Source: Chitinophagales bacterium (GTDB lineage Bacteria; Bacteroidota; Bacteroidia; Chitinophagales; Chitinophagaceae). From it: 64,000 bases of DNA. A program made the translations under genes and the position numbers. The stretch spans positions 1 to 64,000 of the forward strand of contig JAATFP010000087.1 of NCBI GenBank assembly GCA_015655125.1. Reading direction: 5' to 3'. Shown here one piece after another: positions 8,428 through 16,495 of the stretch (positions within the stretch are counted from its first letter, which is position 1; each line of letters opens with the position of its first letter). The notes under the pieces were generated by a model. That model made no database searches. It saw nothing but the letters and a program-made list of their open reading frames with translations, and was not told the DNA's origin.

Positions 8428-8700
8428 CTACTTTCCCTCATTCATCACCCACACCGCCTCCACCAACCGCATCACCTCATCATGCAGCGCCAAAAAATTC
8501 ATCGGCAGCACTTCATCTTCTCTGATGCTTTCATCGAGCCATTCCCGGAGGCACACGCGGATATCCGGTAAATGATAGCGATCAAAAAATTCGCTGATCA
8601 CCATTTGCGGATCTGCAATTTCATCCAGTGTAAGTTTCAAAGGTTGGGAGTGATACTCGGGCAGTTTTGCTTTCAATTTGCTACGGAGTGCTGTGTTCAT
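8428..8700 (-). CDS. Conserved 90-aa protein of the duplicated cassette (copy B)
   Basis: This is the near-identical partner of the protein at 6267-6539, beginning MNTALRSKLKAKLPEYHSQP. DNA identity is also high across the gene and continues into the upstream region (shared TTTTAAAATTGTTT, GAGCGTTTCTTTC). It then fades at the XRE gene, so the duplication boundary, or a later exchange, lies there. Function unknown. The strong conservation next to divergent neighbours suggests the 90-aa gene and promoter region are the fixed part of the cassette. Confidence 0.75.
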   Translation of the reverse strand: MNTALRSKLKAKLPEYHSQPLKLTLDEIADPQMVISEFFDRYHLPDIRVCLREWLDESIREDEVLPMNFLALHDEVMRLVEAVWVMNEGK

Positions 8701-8812
8701 AAAATGAGTTTTAAAATTGTTTGTGATTAAGAATGTGAGGTAGTGAGAAGTGTGTGGGTAACGGATGTATTCGGGAGCGTTTCTTTCGTTTTATAAAGAT
8801 AAAAAATATTGC

Positions 8813-8826
8813 AGACAAATACGTCT
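8813..8826. promoter_or_regulatory. Putative operator AGAC-N6-GTCT (cassette B)
   Basis: AGAC-AAATAC-GTCT ends 38 bp before the XRE start and matches the position and half-sites of the palindrome at 6650-6663. The central six bases differ. Confidence 0.5.
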
Positions 8827-8864
8827 TTGTTGAATAATTTTTTTTGTTGTCTATTTATAGTAAT

Positions 8865-9098
8865 ATGTCTCAATTTAAAGATCCGGAACTCTCCGCTAAA
8901 GTTGCTGCAACTATCAAGGCGTTGCGAAATAAAAAGAATGTTTCGCAGGAGCAGATGTATATAGATACTAATCTGAATATTTCGAGAATTGAGTCACCGA
9001 AGAATAATATTAGTTTGGGGAATCTTTCGAAGATTGCGGGGTATTTTGAAATGAAGTTGTCGGATTTTTTTAAAGCGGTTGAGAAACAAACGAAGTAA
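8865..9098 (+). CDS. XRE-family HTH regulator (cassette B)
   Basis: A 77-aa single-domain HTH protein: ATIKALRNKKNVSQEQMYID, then NLNISRIESPKNNISLGNLS and MKLSDFFKAVE at the end. It is paralogous to the regulator at 6700-6927 but clearly diverged, unlike the near-identical 90-aa proteins beside each. It is followed after 39 bp by a third gene unrelated to that of cassette A. The ATG at 8865 (MSQFKDPEL) is chosen over an upstream start that would read into the promoter region. Confidence 0.85.
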   Translation: MSQFKDPELSAKVAATIKALRNKKNVSQEQMYIDTNLNISRIESPKNNISLGNLSKIAGYFEMKLSDFFKAVEKQTK

Positions 9099-9137
9099 GT
9101 TGTCACACCTTATTTTATATTCATCTGTCCATTTCTT

Positions 9138-10004
9138 ATGGTATCGAATCACTCTCTTGAAAATCTTAAACGCTATCACGCTGAAGCAATTAATTTTTTT
9201 GCTGCGGAGCTTCTTTTGTTGAAAGAAGGAATACCAAAAATTGAAGATGAAAAGTTAGCTCAAACCGCATCATTATTACTGAGTGCTGGCCAAACTGGCA
9301 CAGCTTTGATACAATTGGCAAATCAGATTGAAGATTTTGCAAATGAATGTTTGATGCTTACGAGATCAATAATGGAGAAACTTACAAATTTTTGTTATCT
9401 ATGTATCTGCGACGAAGAAGAATACCGAGCATTTATTCTACATCCAGTTTACAAACAATATCACAAAGTTGGCATGCCTAAAATGGAAGATGATATTAAT
9501 TTTTTGGACGAGAATTTTAGATTAAAAAAAGAAAAACAAGAAAAATTAAAAAGTGTTTCTATTGTTCAAGAAGCACTGACAATTTTCTCTGAAACAAAGT
9601 CAGGTCTAAATTGGACGAAAAAAACATTAAATCAAAAAATCGAAGCAATTGAAAATAGTAAGAAGGTAATGGATTTCTTCTTTGTGATTAATAAAAGCGA
9701 ATACTATTCCGATGCCTCAGAAGTATTGCATGGATCTCTATACGGTTGCACATATGATCTCGGGAGTTTCGAATCAGGCTTCGATATAAGAGATATGAAT
9801 GAGGTAAATAAGAAAGTTTATAAAAATGCAGCTTGTACTCTTTTGCATTTAGGTACTTTAATACATGAATGCTTGACTATGATTTTGCAAAAAGTCGATT
9901 TAACACCAATCTGGGATTATTCATATAAAAACCGAGGGAACGCGCTGAATCTACTTTATCACATTTTGGAAAAAAAGGCGGAGCCTTATAAAAAAGAAAG
10001 GTAA
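9138..10004 (+). CDS. DUF5677-like helical protein (cassette B)
   Basis: A 288-aa all-helical protein, AT-rich like the third gene of cassette A. It has the pattern I associate with DUF5677-type proteins: a helix with R-S-x-x-E (LTRSIMEKLTNFCYL, near residue 76) and a later SEVLHGSLYG (near residue 195). Such proteins are often found in accessory islands and have been suggested to be HEPN-related; that link is inference. It follows the XRE gene on the same strand. The role may be toxin, sensor or abortive-infection effector, with no direct evidence. Confidence 0.7.
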   Translation: MVSNHSLENLKRYHAEAINFFAAELLLLKEGIPKIEDEKLAQTASLLLSAGQTGTALIQLANQIEDFANECLMLTRSIMEKLTNFCYLCICDEEEYRAFILHPVYKQYHKVGMPKMEDDINFLDENFRLKKEKQEKLKSVSIVQEALTIFSETKSGLNWTKKTLNQKIEAIENSKKVMDFFFVINKSEYYSDASEVLHGSLYGCTYDLGSFESGFDIRDMNEVNKKVYKNAACTLLHLGTLIHECLTMILQKVDLTPIWDYSYKNRGNALNLLYHILEKKAEPYKKER

Positions 10005-10093
10005 CTATATTCTGGTCCGTAAACTGCATTTGTGCTAACACGAACATGTATTCCATTTATAACAAACAAAAATCCCCACCCTTTCAAAATTTT

Positions 10094-10171
10094 GTACCCA
10101 ACTTTGAAAGTCAATCAAACTCTGGTACAGATTCCGTACCCGAAATCAATCCGACTCCAAATCCTGGTACA
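10094..10171 (+). promoter_or_regulatory. Two tandem GTACCC-N24-GGTACA units
   Basis: GTACCC at 10094 pairs with GGTACA at 10124, and the same arrangement repeats with GTACCC at 10136 and GGTACA at 10166. Both units are 36 bp long. They end 31 bp before the XRE gene at 10202. The symmetry and equal spacing suggest a cooperative operator for that regulator. Confidence 0.45.
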
Positions 10172-10201
10172 ATTTTTTTAAACCTCTTTGAATCAGCACA
10201 T

Positions 10202-10858
10202 ATGAAAACGCTACGCGAATTCCGGCTCCAAAGCAAACTCACCCAGGATCTGATAGCCACCTTGCTCGGCACCACCCGCAGCCAGGTGAATCTTTCGGAA
10301 AAAGGCGAACGCAGGCTTCCGCCCAAAGCCGCCAACAGATTTAAGCAGATACTGGTGGTGGATGAGTTAGCTGCTCATAATTCTATGGAAAGGGGCGTCA
10401 CTGCCGATGATGACGCCCAAACACTCACCGCGCAACTTCATACGCGCTGGCAAGCCGAACTCGATGAAGCCCTCTGGCAGCACGAGAACCTCCGAAGAAA
10501 ACTGGTGAAGATGCAGGAGAAATTTGAATTGCTGTCGGTACAAAACGCTGCCTTACTGCGGGCCATCGATGCAGTGATCGCTACTGGTGCCGCACCGCCA
10601 GAAATTGATTATTTCAAAACATTACAAAGCGCCCTTCAAAAACAATTGCTGGCCTGCGATAAGACTGCACAATTTCGCGCGTATGTAAACCTTCATCTTT
10701 GGAGAGAAAAAATAAAATTGTTGGAGCAATATATTAACCCCGATGCCGCCCCGGCGGTTAGTGCTGTTATTTTAGATAATGATGCATTGCAAACTTCTCA
10801 TTATCACGCACCGATGCATCGATTAAACCTGGATGCAGCGGATACAAAACACAATTAG
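10202..10858 (+). CDS. XRE-type transcriptional regulator with long C-terminal helix region
   Basis: A 218-aa protein. Residues 1-55 form an HTH domain (LREFRLQSKLTQDLIATLLG, then TTRSQVNLSEKGERRLPPKA). Residues 75-200 are helical with coiled-coil character (WRQHENLRRKL-like heptads, LQKQLLACDK). The ATG at 10202 is the natural start; the in-frame sequence before it carries the tandem GTACC/GGTAC units and reads as a promoter. No partner gene is adjacent, so its targets are unknown. Confidence 0.8.
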   Translation: MKTLREFRLQSKLTQDLIATLLGTTRSQVNLSEKGERRLPPKAANRFKQILVVDELAAHNSMERGVTADDDAQTLTAQLHTRWQAELDEALWQHENLRRKLVKMQEKFELLSVQNAALLRAIDAVIATGAAPPEIDYFKTLQSALQKQLLACDKTAQFRAYVNLHLWREKIKLLEQYINPDAAPAVSAVILDNDALQTSHYHAPMHRLNLDAADTKHN

Positions 10859-10908
10859 ATGCTGCACGAGGATTGGATGATTAGTAAGATTTACAAACTC
10901 TCCTTTCT

Positions 10909-10924
10909 CCTGACTTCAGTCAGG
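10909..10924. repeat. Small perfect hairpin CCTGAC-TTCA-GTCAGG
   Basis: A 6-bp stem with a TTCA loop between the XRE gene and the hydrolase. No T-run follows on the + strand, so it is a weak terminator at best; it could be a repeat of its own. Confidence 0.4.
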
Positions 10925-10969
10925 GAATGAGCAATGAAATATATCCGCAAAAAAAACTAATTTGACCTC

Positions 10970-11893
10970 ATGAAACACATCATCCAAAATAACCCAGCCT
11001 TTTCAACACGCAACACCAACACAAAACATCTTTTCATCATCTTCCTTGCTTCATTATTTCTCTTTGCCGCCGGCAATGCATCAGCAACGCCCCCCACCTT
11101 CACCACCAAAAACATAAAATTCGTTAGCGCAGGCGATTCCCTCTCCGGCACCATTTTTTCACCGGCGCATCCTGTCGCAGCCGTGGTGCTGGTTCATGGC
11201 TCGGGACAGGAAAAACGAATGACGGAATTTGCTACGCTGCTGGCCAACAACGGCATCGCTGTGGTAACGTACGACAAGCGTGGCGTGGGCGAATCGGGCG
11301 GCACGTATGCCGGGCCGGAAGTAGGCACCAATAATGTTGATTCGGCCAATCTTAACCTATTGGCGCAAGACGCGAGTGCGGCTTTAAATGAGTTGTCAGA
11401 ATATTTATCCGACAATAAGATTCCGATCGGTTTATGCGGCGCCAGTCAGGCAGGATGGATCATTCCGCTGGCGGCAACAAAAAATGCGAAGGTGAAATTC
11501 ATGGCCATTTTCAGCGGCGCATTGATAACGGTGAAGGAGCAACTTCGCTTCCAGTTTTATACCAATGGCAATGTAAATTTTTGGGACACGCACACCGAAG
11601 AAGATGCGCGTAAACACATAGCCAATGATCCGGACAAATATGAATTTATAGATACCGATCCTCGTGCCGTTCTTGCCAAAGTGGCTGTTCCGGGGCTGTG
11701 GATATTCGGCGGGAAGGATATCCAGGTGCCGGTGAAGTTGTCGATGGAGCATCTGGATGCGTTGATGGCGAAAGGCAAGCGTTATGAATATAAATTGTTT
11801 CCGGCGTTGGGGCATAATACTGCATTTTCTGGCGATGAAGAGCCTGTTAAAGATGCTATGGAATGGATAAAGAGTATAAGGTCTCAAAAGTAA
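10970..11893 (+). CDS. Exported alpha/beta hydrolase
   Basis: A 307-aa protein. A signal peptide (about residues 18-39, LFIIFLASLFLFAAGNASA) is followed by an alpha/beta-hydrolase fold: oxyanion turn LVHGSGQEKR, nucleophile in GLCGASQAGW, acid in FGGKDIQVPV and histidine in ALGHNTAF. This triad layout matches the dienelactone-hydrolase/esterase group acting on small esters in the periplasm; the substrate is unknown. It is flanked on the right by the second decayed carB 3' end. It stands alone. Confidence 0.85.
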   Translation: MKHIIQNNPAFSTRNTNTKHLFIIFLASLFLFAAGNASATPPTFTTKNIKFVSAGDSLSGTIFSPAHPVAAVVLVHGSGQEKRMTEFATLLANNGIAVVTYDKRGVGESGGTYAGPEVGTNNVDSANLNLLAQDASAALNELSEYLSDNKIPIGLCGASQAGWIIPLAATKNAKVKFMAIFSGALITVKEQLRFQFYTNGNVNFWDTHTEEDARKHIANDPDKYEFIDTDPRAVLAKVAVPGLWIFGGKDIQVPVKLSMEHLDALMAKGKRYEYKLFPALGHNTAFSGDEEPVKDAMEWIKSIRSQK

Positions 11894-11905
11894 AAGCCCA
11901 AGCGG

Positions 11906-11975
11906 CAAAAAGTTTACGGGCTTGCGATCAAGATTCTGGCATTTTCTTTCAACAGTTCGGAGCATGAATAAGGAT
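11906..11975 (+). pseudogene. Decayed copy of the carB 3' end (copy 2)
   Basis: The stretch aligns to carB 3033-3104: AAAAAG-TT-ACGGGC, TTGCGATCAAG, TTTTC-TTCAACA, GTTC and TGAA-AAGGA are kept, with single-base deletions that break the frame. Like copy 1 it carries AGCATGAATA where the intact gene has GGTGTGAACA, so the two relics share an ancestor distinct from the present gene. Confidence 0.6.
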
Positions 11976-11990
11976 CTTTGCTGCCATTGG

Positions 11991-12059
11991 TTACATCCCT
12001 AAAACTTCCGAAGCCAGCTCCCTCTTATTATTAGCGCCGTATTTAAATACACAAAAACT
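11991..12059 (-). pseudogene. Relic of a LuxR-type HTH C-terminus
   Basis: On the minus strand 22 codons read SFCVFKYGANNKRELASEVL-GM and a stop, the typical end of a LuxR-family output domain (KYGxNNKxEL). Upstream sequence does not keep the frame, so only the tail remains. The match is short. Confidence 0.35.
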
Positions 12060-12364
12060 GGTTGGTATTTATGGAGCTATCCTGTTTGAAATATATGCGG
12101 AAGCTGCATTTTGTAACTGTGCAGTTATAACTTTAAGTGCGCTGTTGCCGAACCATCCGCATTCTTAGTCTTCGTTGGCGATCAGGAGAGAATTCATAGA
12201 ACATGATCAGCAATGCGCTGTGTAACACCACAAAGGCTCACCACGAAAACTATATACTCCCGATGGTTTTCCGTAATTTCGTCTTCTTTGCATTGCATAG
12301 TTTAGCTCAGTTTATCAGCTCAATATACCCGGGCCTATTTTATACGACAAAAAACAACATCAAA
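12060..12364. other. Non-coding stretch before the DUF1508 gene
   Basis: No gene is visible. There is a short inverted repeat TAACTG-TG-CAGTTA near 12115 and otherwise AT-rich sequence that probably holds the promoter of the next gene. Confidence 0.4.
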
Positions 12365-12697
12365 ATGGCAAAATTTACAATCTTTAAAGGCACTAACCAA
12401 CAATTTTATTTTAATCTTAAAGCCGACAATTTCAAAACTGTTCTGGCGAGTGAAGGTTACATTACAAAGGCAAGCTGTCAAAACGGAATCGATTCCGTGA
12501 AGGCCAACTCGCCCGATGACAAACGCTATGATAGAAAGACTTCCACTAACAACAAATATTACTTTAACCTCACCGCCACAAACGGCCAGGTGATCGGCAA
12601 AAGTGAAATGTATGAAACTGAATCCGGCAGGGACAATGGAATCGACGTTGTTAAAGAAATTGCACCCAATGCAACGGTAGAAGATGAAACAATTTAA
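12365..12697 (+). CDS. YegP-like protein with two DUF1508 repeats
   Basis: A 110-aa protein made of two DUF1508 repeats: FTIFKGTNQQFYFNLKADNF with SEGYITKASCQNGIDSVK, then KYYFNLTATNGQVIGKSEMY with TESGRDNGIDVVKE. Each repeat is a short beta-hairpin plus helix. The family is widespread; its role is unclear, possibly stress-related. The ATG at 12365 gives the normal start MAKFTIFKG; the frame is open back to 12203 but that part does not look coding. A terminator follows. Confidence 0.9.
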   Translation: MAKFTIFKGTNQQFYFNLKADNFKTVLASEGYITKASCQNGIDSVKANSPDDKRYDRKTSTNNKYYFNLTATNGQVIGKSEMYETESGRDNGIDVVKEIAPNATVEDETI

Positions 12698-12728
12698 CCG
12701 GCGTTAAACAAGATATTATTTCGTAAGC

Positions 12729-12763
12729 AAACCTGGGCATCCATCCGAATCCTCAGGTTTTTT
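12729..12763 (+). terminator. Terminator after the DUF1508 gene
   Basis: AAACCTG (12729-12735) pairs with CAGGTTT (12754-12760), followed by TTTT. A separate perfect palindrome GCGGTTAACCGC lies just after it (12767-12778). Confidence 0.6.
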
Positions 12764-12870
12764 ATTGCGGTTAACCGCCGGTTGAAGCAATCAAAATTTA
12801 ACTTTGAAATACAAAGTGCTTTTTATACCTTTATCCCTGGATCATTCTACATTTTAAATCATTGAACAAA

Positions 12871-13173
12871 ATGCCCGCAAAAACATTCACCGCCGTCACG
12901 CTCACAGGCAGCGTTCTCGCTCCCCTCGCAGCCGCCGTTGCCATCATTGGCGCCATCAAAACCGGCTTTTACCCCGGATTCATCATATTGCTGGTAACAG
13001 CGATGATCCCGCTGGCATCAAGATTATATGCAAAAAGGAACAGTGGTCATCCTGATAATGTTCACCACAATCGCTATCCAATGCTCACTATCCTCAACGT
13101 TATCGCTATATTCATAATGCTATGGATGACATTTGTGATCACCCACGACCGTATTCTCCAGGATTGTTGCTGA
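12871..13173 (+). CDS. Small hypothetical membrane protein
   Basis: A 100-aa protein with three hydrophobic segments: about residues 6-25 (TAVTLTGSVLAPLAAAVAII), 28-45 (FYPGFIILLVTAMIPLAS) and 72-92 (LTILNVIAIFIMLWMTFVIT). A basic loop lies between the second and third. No family recognised. ATG 12871 is preferred to the TTG three codons upstream. Confidence 0.6.
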   Translation: MPAKTFTAVTLTGSVLAPLAAAVAIIGAIKTGFYPGFIILLVTAMIPLASRLYAKRNSGHPDNVHHNRYPMLTILNVIAIFIMLWMTFVITHDRILQDCC

Positions 13174-13257
13174 CCTGGCCGCAATCCATATAATAAGTGT
13201 AACTTTTGCCTGCTATTAGCGTTTGTATCACGAATCCTCACATCAAAACTACTTATC

Positions 13258-14046
13258 ATGGCGCAATACAAATTCAAACGCATTCAATTAACCCTCGTTT
13301 TCATTTTTTGTTTCGTTTCAATTCAATCCTCCTTCTGTCAAACCGAACGCTTCAGCTACGAGCAATACATTTCCAAAAGCAAAGACACGCTTAAATATCG
13401 GATGCTGTGGCCGGATGCGAGCGCCGACCGCAAATTTCCACTGGTGATCTTTTTACATGGTTCCGGGGAAAGGGGTACCGACAATTCGGCGCAGCTAAAG
13501 TGGGGTGCACTTAGCTTTGCAAGCGATCAGATGATGCTCGCGCACCCGGCAATCGTTATTGCACCGCAATGCCCGCCGGATCAGCTTTGGTCTAACCTCC
13601 GCGATGGTAAAAGCGTTTTGGAATTGTTGTTGCAGCCCACGCCTTCCAAACCCACGCGCATCCTACTCGAAATGATCGATTCGCTCAAATATAAATTGCC
13701 CGTAGACACCAACCGTATCTACATCACCGGACTGTCGATGGGTGGCTACGGCGTATACGATATCATCGAGCGCCGGCCCGATCTTTTTGCCGCAGCCGTG
13801 CCGGTGTGCGGTGGCGGCGATACCTCAATCGCTAAATCGATTGCGCATATCCCGATGTGGATCTTTCATGGTGCGGAAGACCCGGTAGTTCCGGTAGTTT
13901 TTTCAACAAATATGGTGAAAGCGCTTACAAATGCAGGCGCTCATCCCGGTTACACACAATATCCGGAGGTGGGGCATTTTTCGTGGCTCGGGGCATACAG
14001 CGATCTGCAGTTATTTGAATGGATGTTCAGGCAACGAAAAAAATGA
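13258..14046 (+). CDS. Exported carboxylesterase/phospholipase-like hydrolase
   Basis: A 262-aa protein. It has a signal peptide (LVFIFCFVSIQSSFC) and an alpha/beta-hydrolase body: FLHGSGERGTDN at the oxyanion turn, nucleophile in ITGLSMGGYGVYD, Asp in FHGAEDPVVPV and His in EVGHFSWLG. The GLSMGG elbow and HGxxD spacing are those of the phospholipase/feruloyl-esterase-like periplasmic group in Bacteroidota, which remove acyl or phenolic esters from polysaccharides or lipids. It stands alone, so the substrate cannot be inferred from neighbours. Confidence 0.85.
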   Translation: MAQYKFKRIQLTLVFIFCFVSIQSSFCQTERFSYEQYISKSKDTLKYRMLWPDASADRKFPLVIFLHGSGERGTDNSAQLKWGALSFASDQMMLAHPAIVIAPQCPPDQLWSNLRDGKSVLELLLQPTPSKPTRILLEMIDSLKYKLPVDTNRIYITGLSMGGYGVYDIIERRPDLFAAAVPVCGGGDTSIAKSIAHIPMWIFHGAEDPVVPVVFSTNMVKALTNAGAHPGYTQYPEVGHFSWLGAYSDLQLFEWMFRQRKK

Positions 14047-14498
14047 TCGCGTTCCCCGCCATCGCGCATTTAAATATTTTTCTTTCACCGGTTTGGCGAA
14101 AGTTTATTATCATCTCAATAGTTGGTTGTGGCGTTGCCGGTTTACCCAATCTGAAGGTTCGCATTCATAAGAAGGCAGTTGTTACTTTTTGGATAAGGTT
14201 GATCACTTATGTAGAAGGGGAACATTTTGCCAACGAATTTCTTAACTATCCACAATGGATCATGGGTTTTTAAACACGGGGCTCGATCCCGGCATTGACA
14301 ATTAATTATTATTTCCCGGAAAAATCAAAACATCATTCTTCAAAGGGATTCTGCTTATTTTTTTTCCGGGTACTTTTCCTGTACTTACGATGCTAAAAAC
14401 AACCCGCTTCGCAAACAAATGTTGGGCTTAAACAAGCTGGAACACAAAATAATCCAGCACCGCTGGTTCACAATGGTTTGACGCCCCGCAGAGATTTA
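14047..14498. other. Long gap before paaA
   Basis: About 450 bp without a convincing gene. Short open frames exist in several frames (one runs on from the hydrolase to 14273) but they show no domain and no start context. The right end leads into the paaA operator. Confidence 0.4.
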
Positions 14499-14514
14499 AC
14501 TAACACCTGTTAGT
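14499..14514. promoter_or_regulatory. Inverted-repeat operator before paaA
   Basis: ACTAAC-ACCT-GTTAGT is a perfect 6-bp inverted repeat ending 34 bp before the paaA ATG. A near-identical repeat, ACTAAC-GCTT-ATTAGT, lies before the tetR-paaE unit (19095-19110). AACnnnnGTT is close to the half-site type of TetR-family PaaR regulators, so this is probably the TetR binding site. Confidence 0.65.
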
Positions 14515-14548
14515 TTATTTCTTATTTTTACGGCTAAATAATTATATC

Positions 14549-15502
14549 ATGCGTCTACATGATTTTGAAAAAGCGTTCCAGGAAAAGATCGACAAAGAAA
14601 TAAAGATCGAGCCGAAGGACTGGATGCCGGATGCTTACCGCAAAACGAATGTCCGCCAGATCAGTCAACACGCGCACAGCGAAGTAGTGGGCATGCTGCC
14701 GGAAGGCAACTGGATAAGCCGCGCCCCAAGTTTGAAAAGAAAGGCTATTCTTATAGCAAAAGTGCAGGATGAGGCCGGGCATGGTTTGTATTTATATTCC
14801 GCAGCGGAAACTCTCGGTACGAGCCGCGAGCAGATGATCTCCGATCTTCTGAGCGGCAAAGCAAAATATTCTTCGATCTTCAATTATCCTACATTAACCT
14901 GGGCCGATATGGGTGCCGTGGGCTGGCTCGTAGATGGCGCCGCCATTCTCAACCAGGTAATGCTGTGCCGCACTTCCTATGGCCCTTATGCAAGGGCGAT
15001 GGTTCGCATCTGCAAAGAAGAAAGTTTTCATCAGCGGCAGGGCTTTGAGAGCCTGCTTGTATTGAGTAAGGGTACCGGGGAACAAAAGGCGATGTGCCAG
15101 GACGCTATCAACCGTTGGTGGTGGCCGAGCCTGATGATGTTTGGCCCCAAAGACAGTGAGAGTACCAACAGCGACCAAAGTATGAAATGGAAGATCAAAA
15201 GAAAAACAAATGATGAGCTGCGCCAGGCATTCGTGGATATGGCAGCAGAACAAGTGAAATTATTAGGGATGACGTTGCCGGATCCTGAACTCAAATGGAA
15301 CGAGAAACGGAAACACTACGACTTTGGTGAGATAAACTGGGAAGAATTCTGGTCGGTTGTAAAAGGGAACGGACCTTGTAATAAACAAAGGTTAGAAGCA
15401 AGAAACAAAGCACATAAAGAAGGCGCATGGGTACGGGAAGCGGCGTTGGCGCACGCTGCAAAAAAAGCAAGCCGGGAACAGCGTTTAGAAGTAAGGGTGT
15501 AG
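14549..15502 (+). CDS. paaA: Phenylacetyl-CoA epoxidase catalytic subunit
   Basis: A 317-aa protein. PaaA is the di-iron subunit that epoxidises the ring of phenylacetyl-CoA, working in the PaaABC(E) complex in the cytoplasm. The iron-binding ExxH pairs appear as [12 protein letters not shown] and [12 protein letters not shown]; the long C-terminus includes [16 protein letters not shown], typical of PaaA. The start at 14549 ([10 protein letters not shown]) follows an inverted-repeat operator. Downstream come an OsmC gene, paaB and paaC on the same strand. The length is normal for the family. Confidence 0.95.
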   Translation: MRLHDFEKAFQEKIDKEIKIEPKDWMPDAYRKTNVRQISQHAHSEVVGMLPEGNWISRAPSLKRKAILIAKVQDEAGHGLYLYSAAETLGTSREQMISDLLSGKAKYSSIFNYPTLTWADMGAVGWLVDGAAILNQVMLCRTSYGPYARAMVRICKEESFHQRQGFESLLVLSKGTGEQKAMCQDAINRWWWPSLMMFGPKDSESTNSDQSMKWKIKRKTNDELRQAFVDMAAEQVKLLGMTLPDPELKWNEKRKHYDFGEINWEEFWSVVKGNGPCNKQRLEARNKAHKEGAWVREAALAHAAKKASREQRLEVRV

Positions 15503-15553
15503 TGGTGGTGGGAGATTTTAAAATTAAAGCATTCACACATTTACTCATTCAGG

Positions 15554-16033
15554 ATGAACCATCATTATTCTTTAACTCTCAACTGGACAGGCAATCGCGG
15601 CAGCGGTACCGATAGTTACAAAAGCTATGATAGAAATTACGAGATCGGAGGTGAGAATAAAGTGGTGATCGGGGGTTCGTCAGATCCGGCTTTTTTGGGG
15701 GATAAAACAAGATACAACCCGGAAGAATTGTTGCTCGCTTCTTTATCAAGTTGCCATATGTTGTGGTATTTGCATCTGTGTTCCGCCAATGGAATAGTGG
15801 TAGTGGATTATCAGGATACGGCAAAGGCTGTGATGATCGAAAGCCCGGATGGTAGCGGTAAATTTGAAAGTGTTACTTTATTTCCTACTGTAACAGTGAA
15901 GAACCTTTCAATGATCGACGCAGCAAAGCAACTACATGAAAAAGCAAACAGATATTGTTTCATAGCAAACTCGGTCAATTTTCCGGTTAATCATAAAACA
16001 GTGATCAGGGTGAAGGATTTAGCGGATGGATAA
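15554..16033 (+). CDS. OsmC-family peroxiredoxin-like protein
   Basis: A 159-aa OsmC/Ohr-type protein. The two redox cysteines are visible in SLSSCHMLWYLHL and KANRYCFIANS, and TRYNPEELLLASLSSCH is the family signature. OsmC proteins reduce organic or fatty-acid hydroperoxides. It sits 51 bp after paaA and 60 bp before paaB, so it is probably part of the operon. A protective role against peroxides made by the epoxidase or its side reactions is plausible but inferred. Confidence 0.9.
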   Translation: MNHHYSLTLNWTGNRGSGTDSYKSYDRNYEIGGENKVVIGGSSDPAFLGDKTRYNPEELLLASLSSCHMLWYLHLCSANGIVVVDYQDTAKAVMIESPDGSGKFESVTLFPTVTVKNLSMIDAAKQLHEKANRYCFIANSVNFPVNHKTVIRVKDLADG

Positions 16034-16093
16034 CTTCAATTTGTGACGTTTGCTAACCATTCATCTATACACTTCCAAACAAAAAAATAAGAT

Positions 16094-16459
16094 ATGAATA
16101 TTAAAATATCTAAAAATAATTACGGTGATTTTGGGGGCGAAGAAACTGCCGGTGGCAGCAACGCGCCGGTAAATCAGGAGGCTGCCTGGCCTTTGTGGGA
16201 AGTGTTCATACGCAGCAAACAAGGCCTGGATCATAAGCACGCCGGAAGCCTGAAAGCAGCAGATGCCGAGATGGCAATCGAAAATGCGCGCGACGTATAC
16301 ACCCGTCGCCAGGAAGGAGTAAGCATTTGGGTAGTGGAAAGCAAGCATGTTCATGCCAGCAATCCGGATGACGCGGAAAGTTTATACGAACCTGCAGAGG
16401 ATAAGATCTATCGTCATCCTACTTTTTACGATCTACCGGATGAAGTGAAGCACATGTAA
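16094..16459 (+). CDS. paaB: Phenylacetyl-CoA epoxidase subunit B
   Basis: A 121-aa protein. PaaB is the small subunit that bridges PaaA/PaaC dimers. The conserved core WPLWEVFIRSKQGLDHKHAG is present, then NARDVYTRRQEGVSIWVVES and a C-terminal IYRHPTFYDLPDEVKHM. An N-terminal extension of about 30 residues (Gly/Asn-rich) makes it somewhat longer than the proteobacterial protein of about 95 aa. It is followed after 36 bp by paaC. Confidence 0.93.
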   Translation: MNIKISKNNYGDFGGEETAGGSNAPVNQEAAWPLWEVFIRSKQGLDHKHAGSLKAADAEMAIENARDVYTRRQEGVSIWVVESKHVHASNPDDAESLYEPAEDKIYRHPTFYDLPDEVKHM

Positions 16460-16495
16460 TTTAATTCCGAATTAAAAAAAGGCAGTATTCAATAC

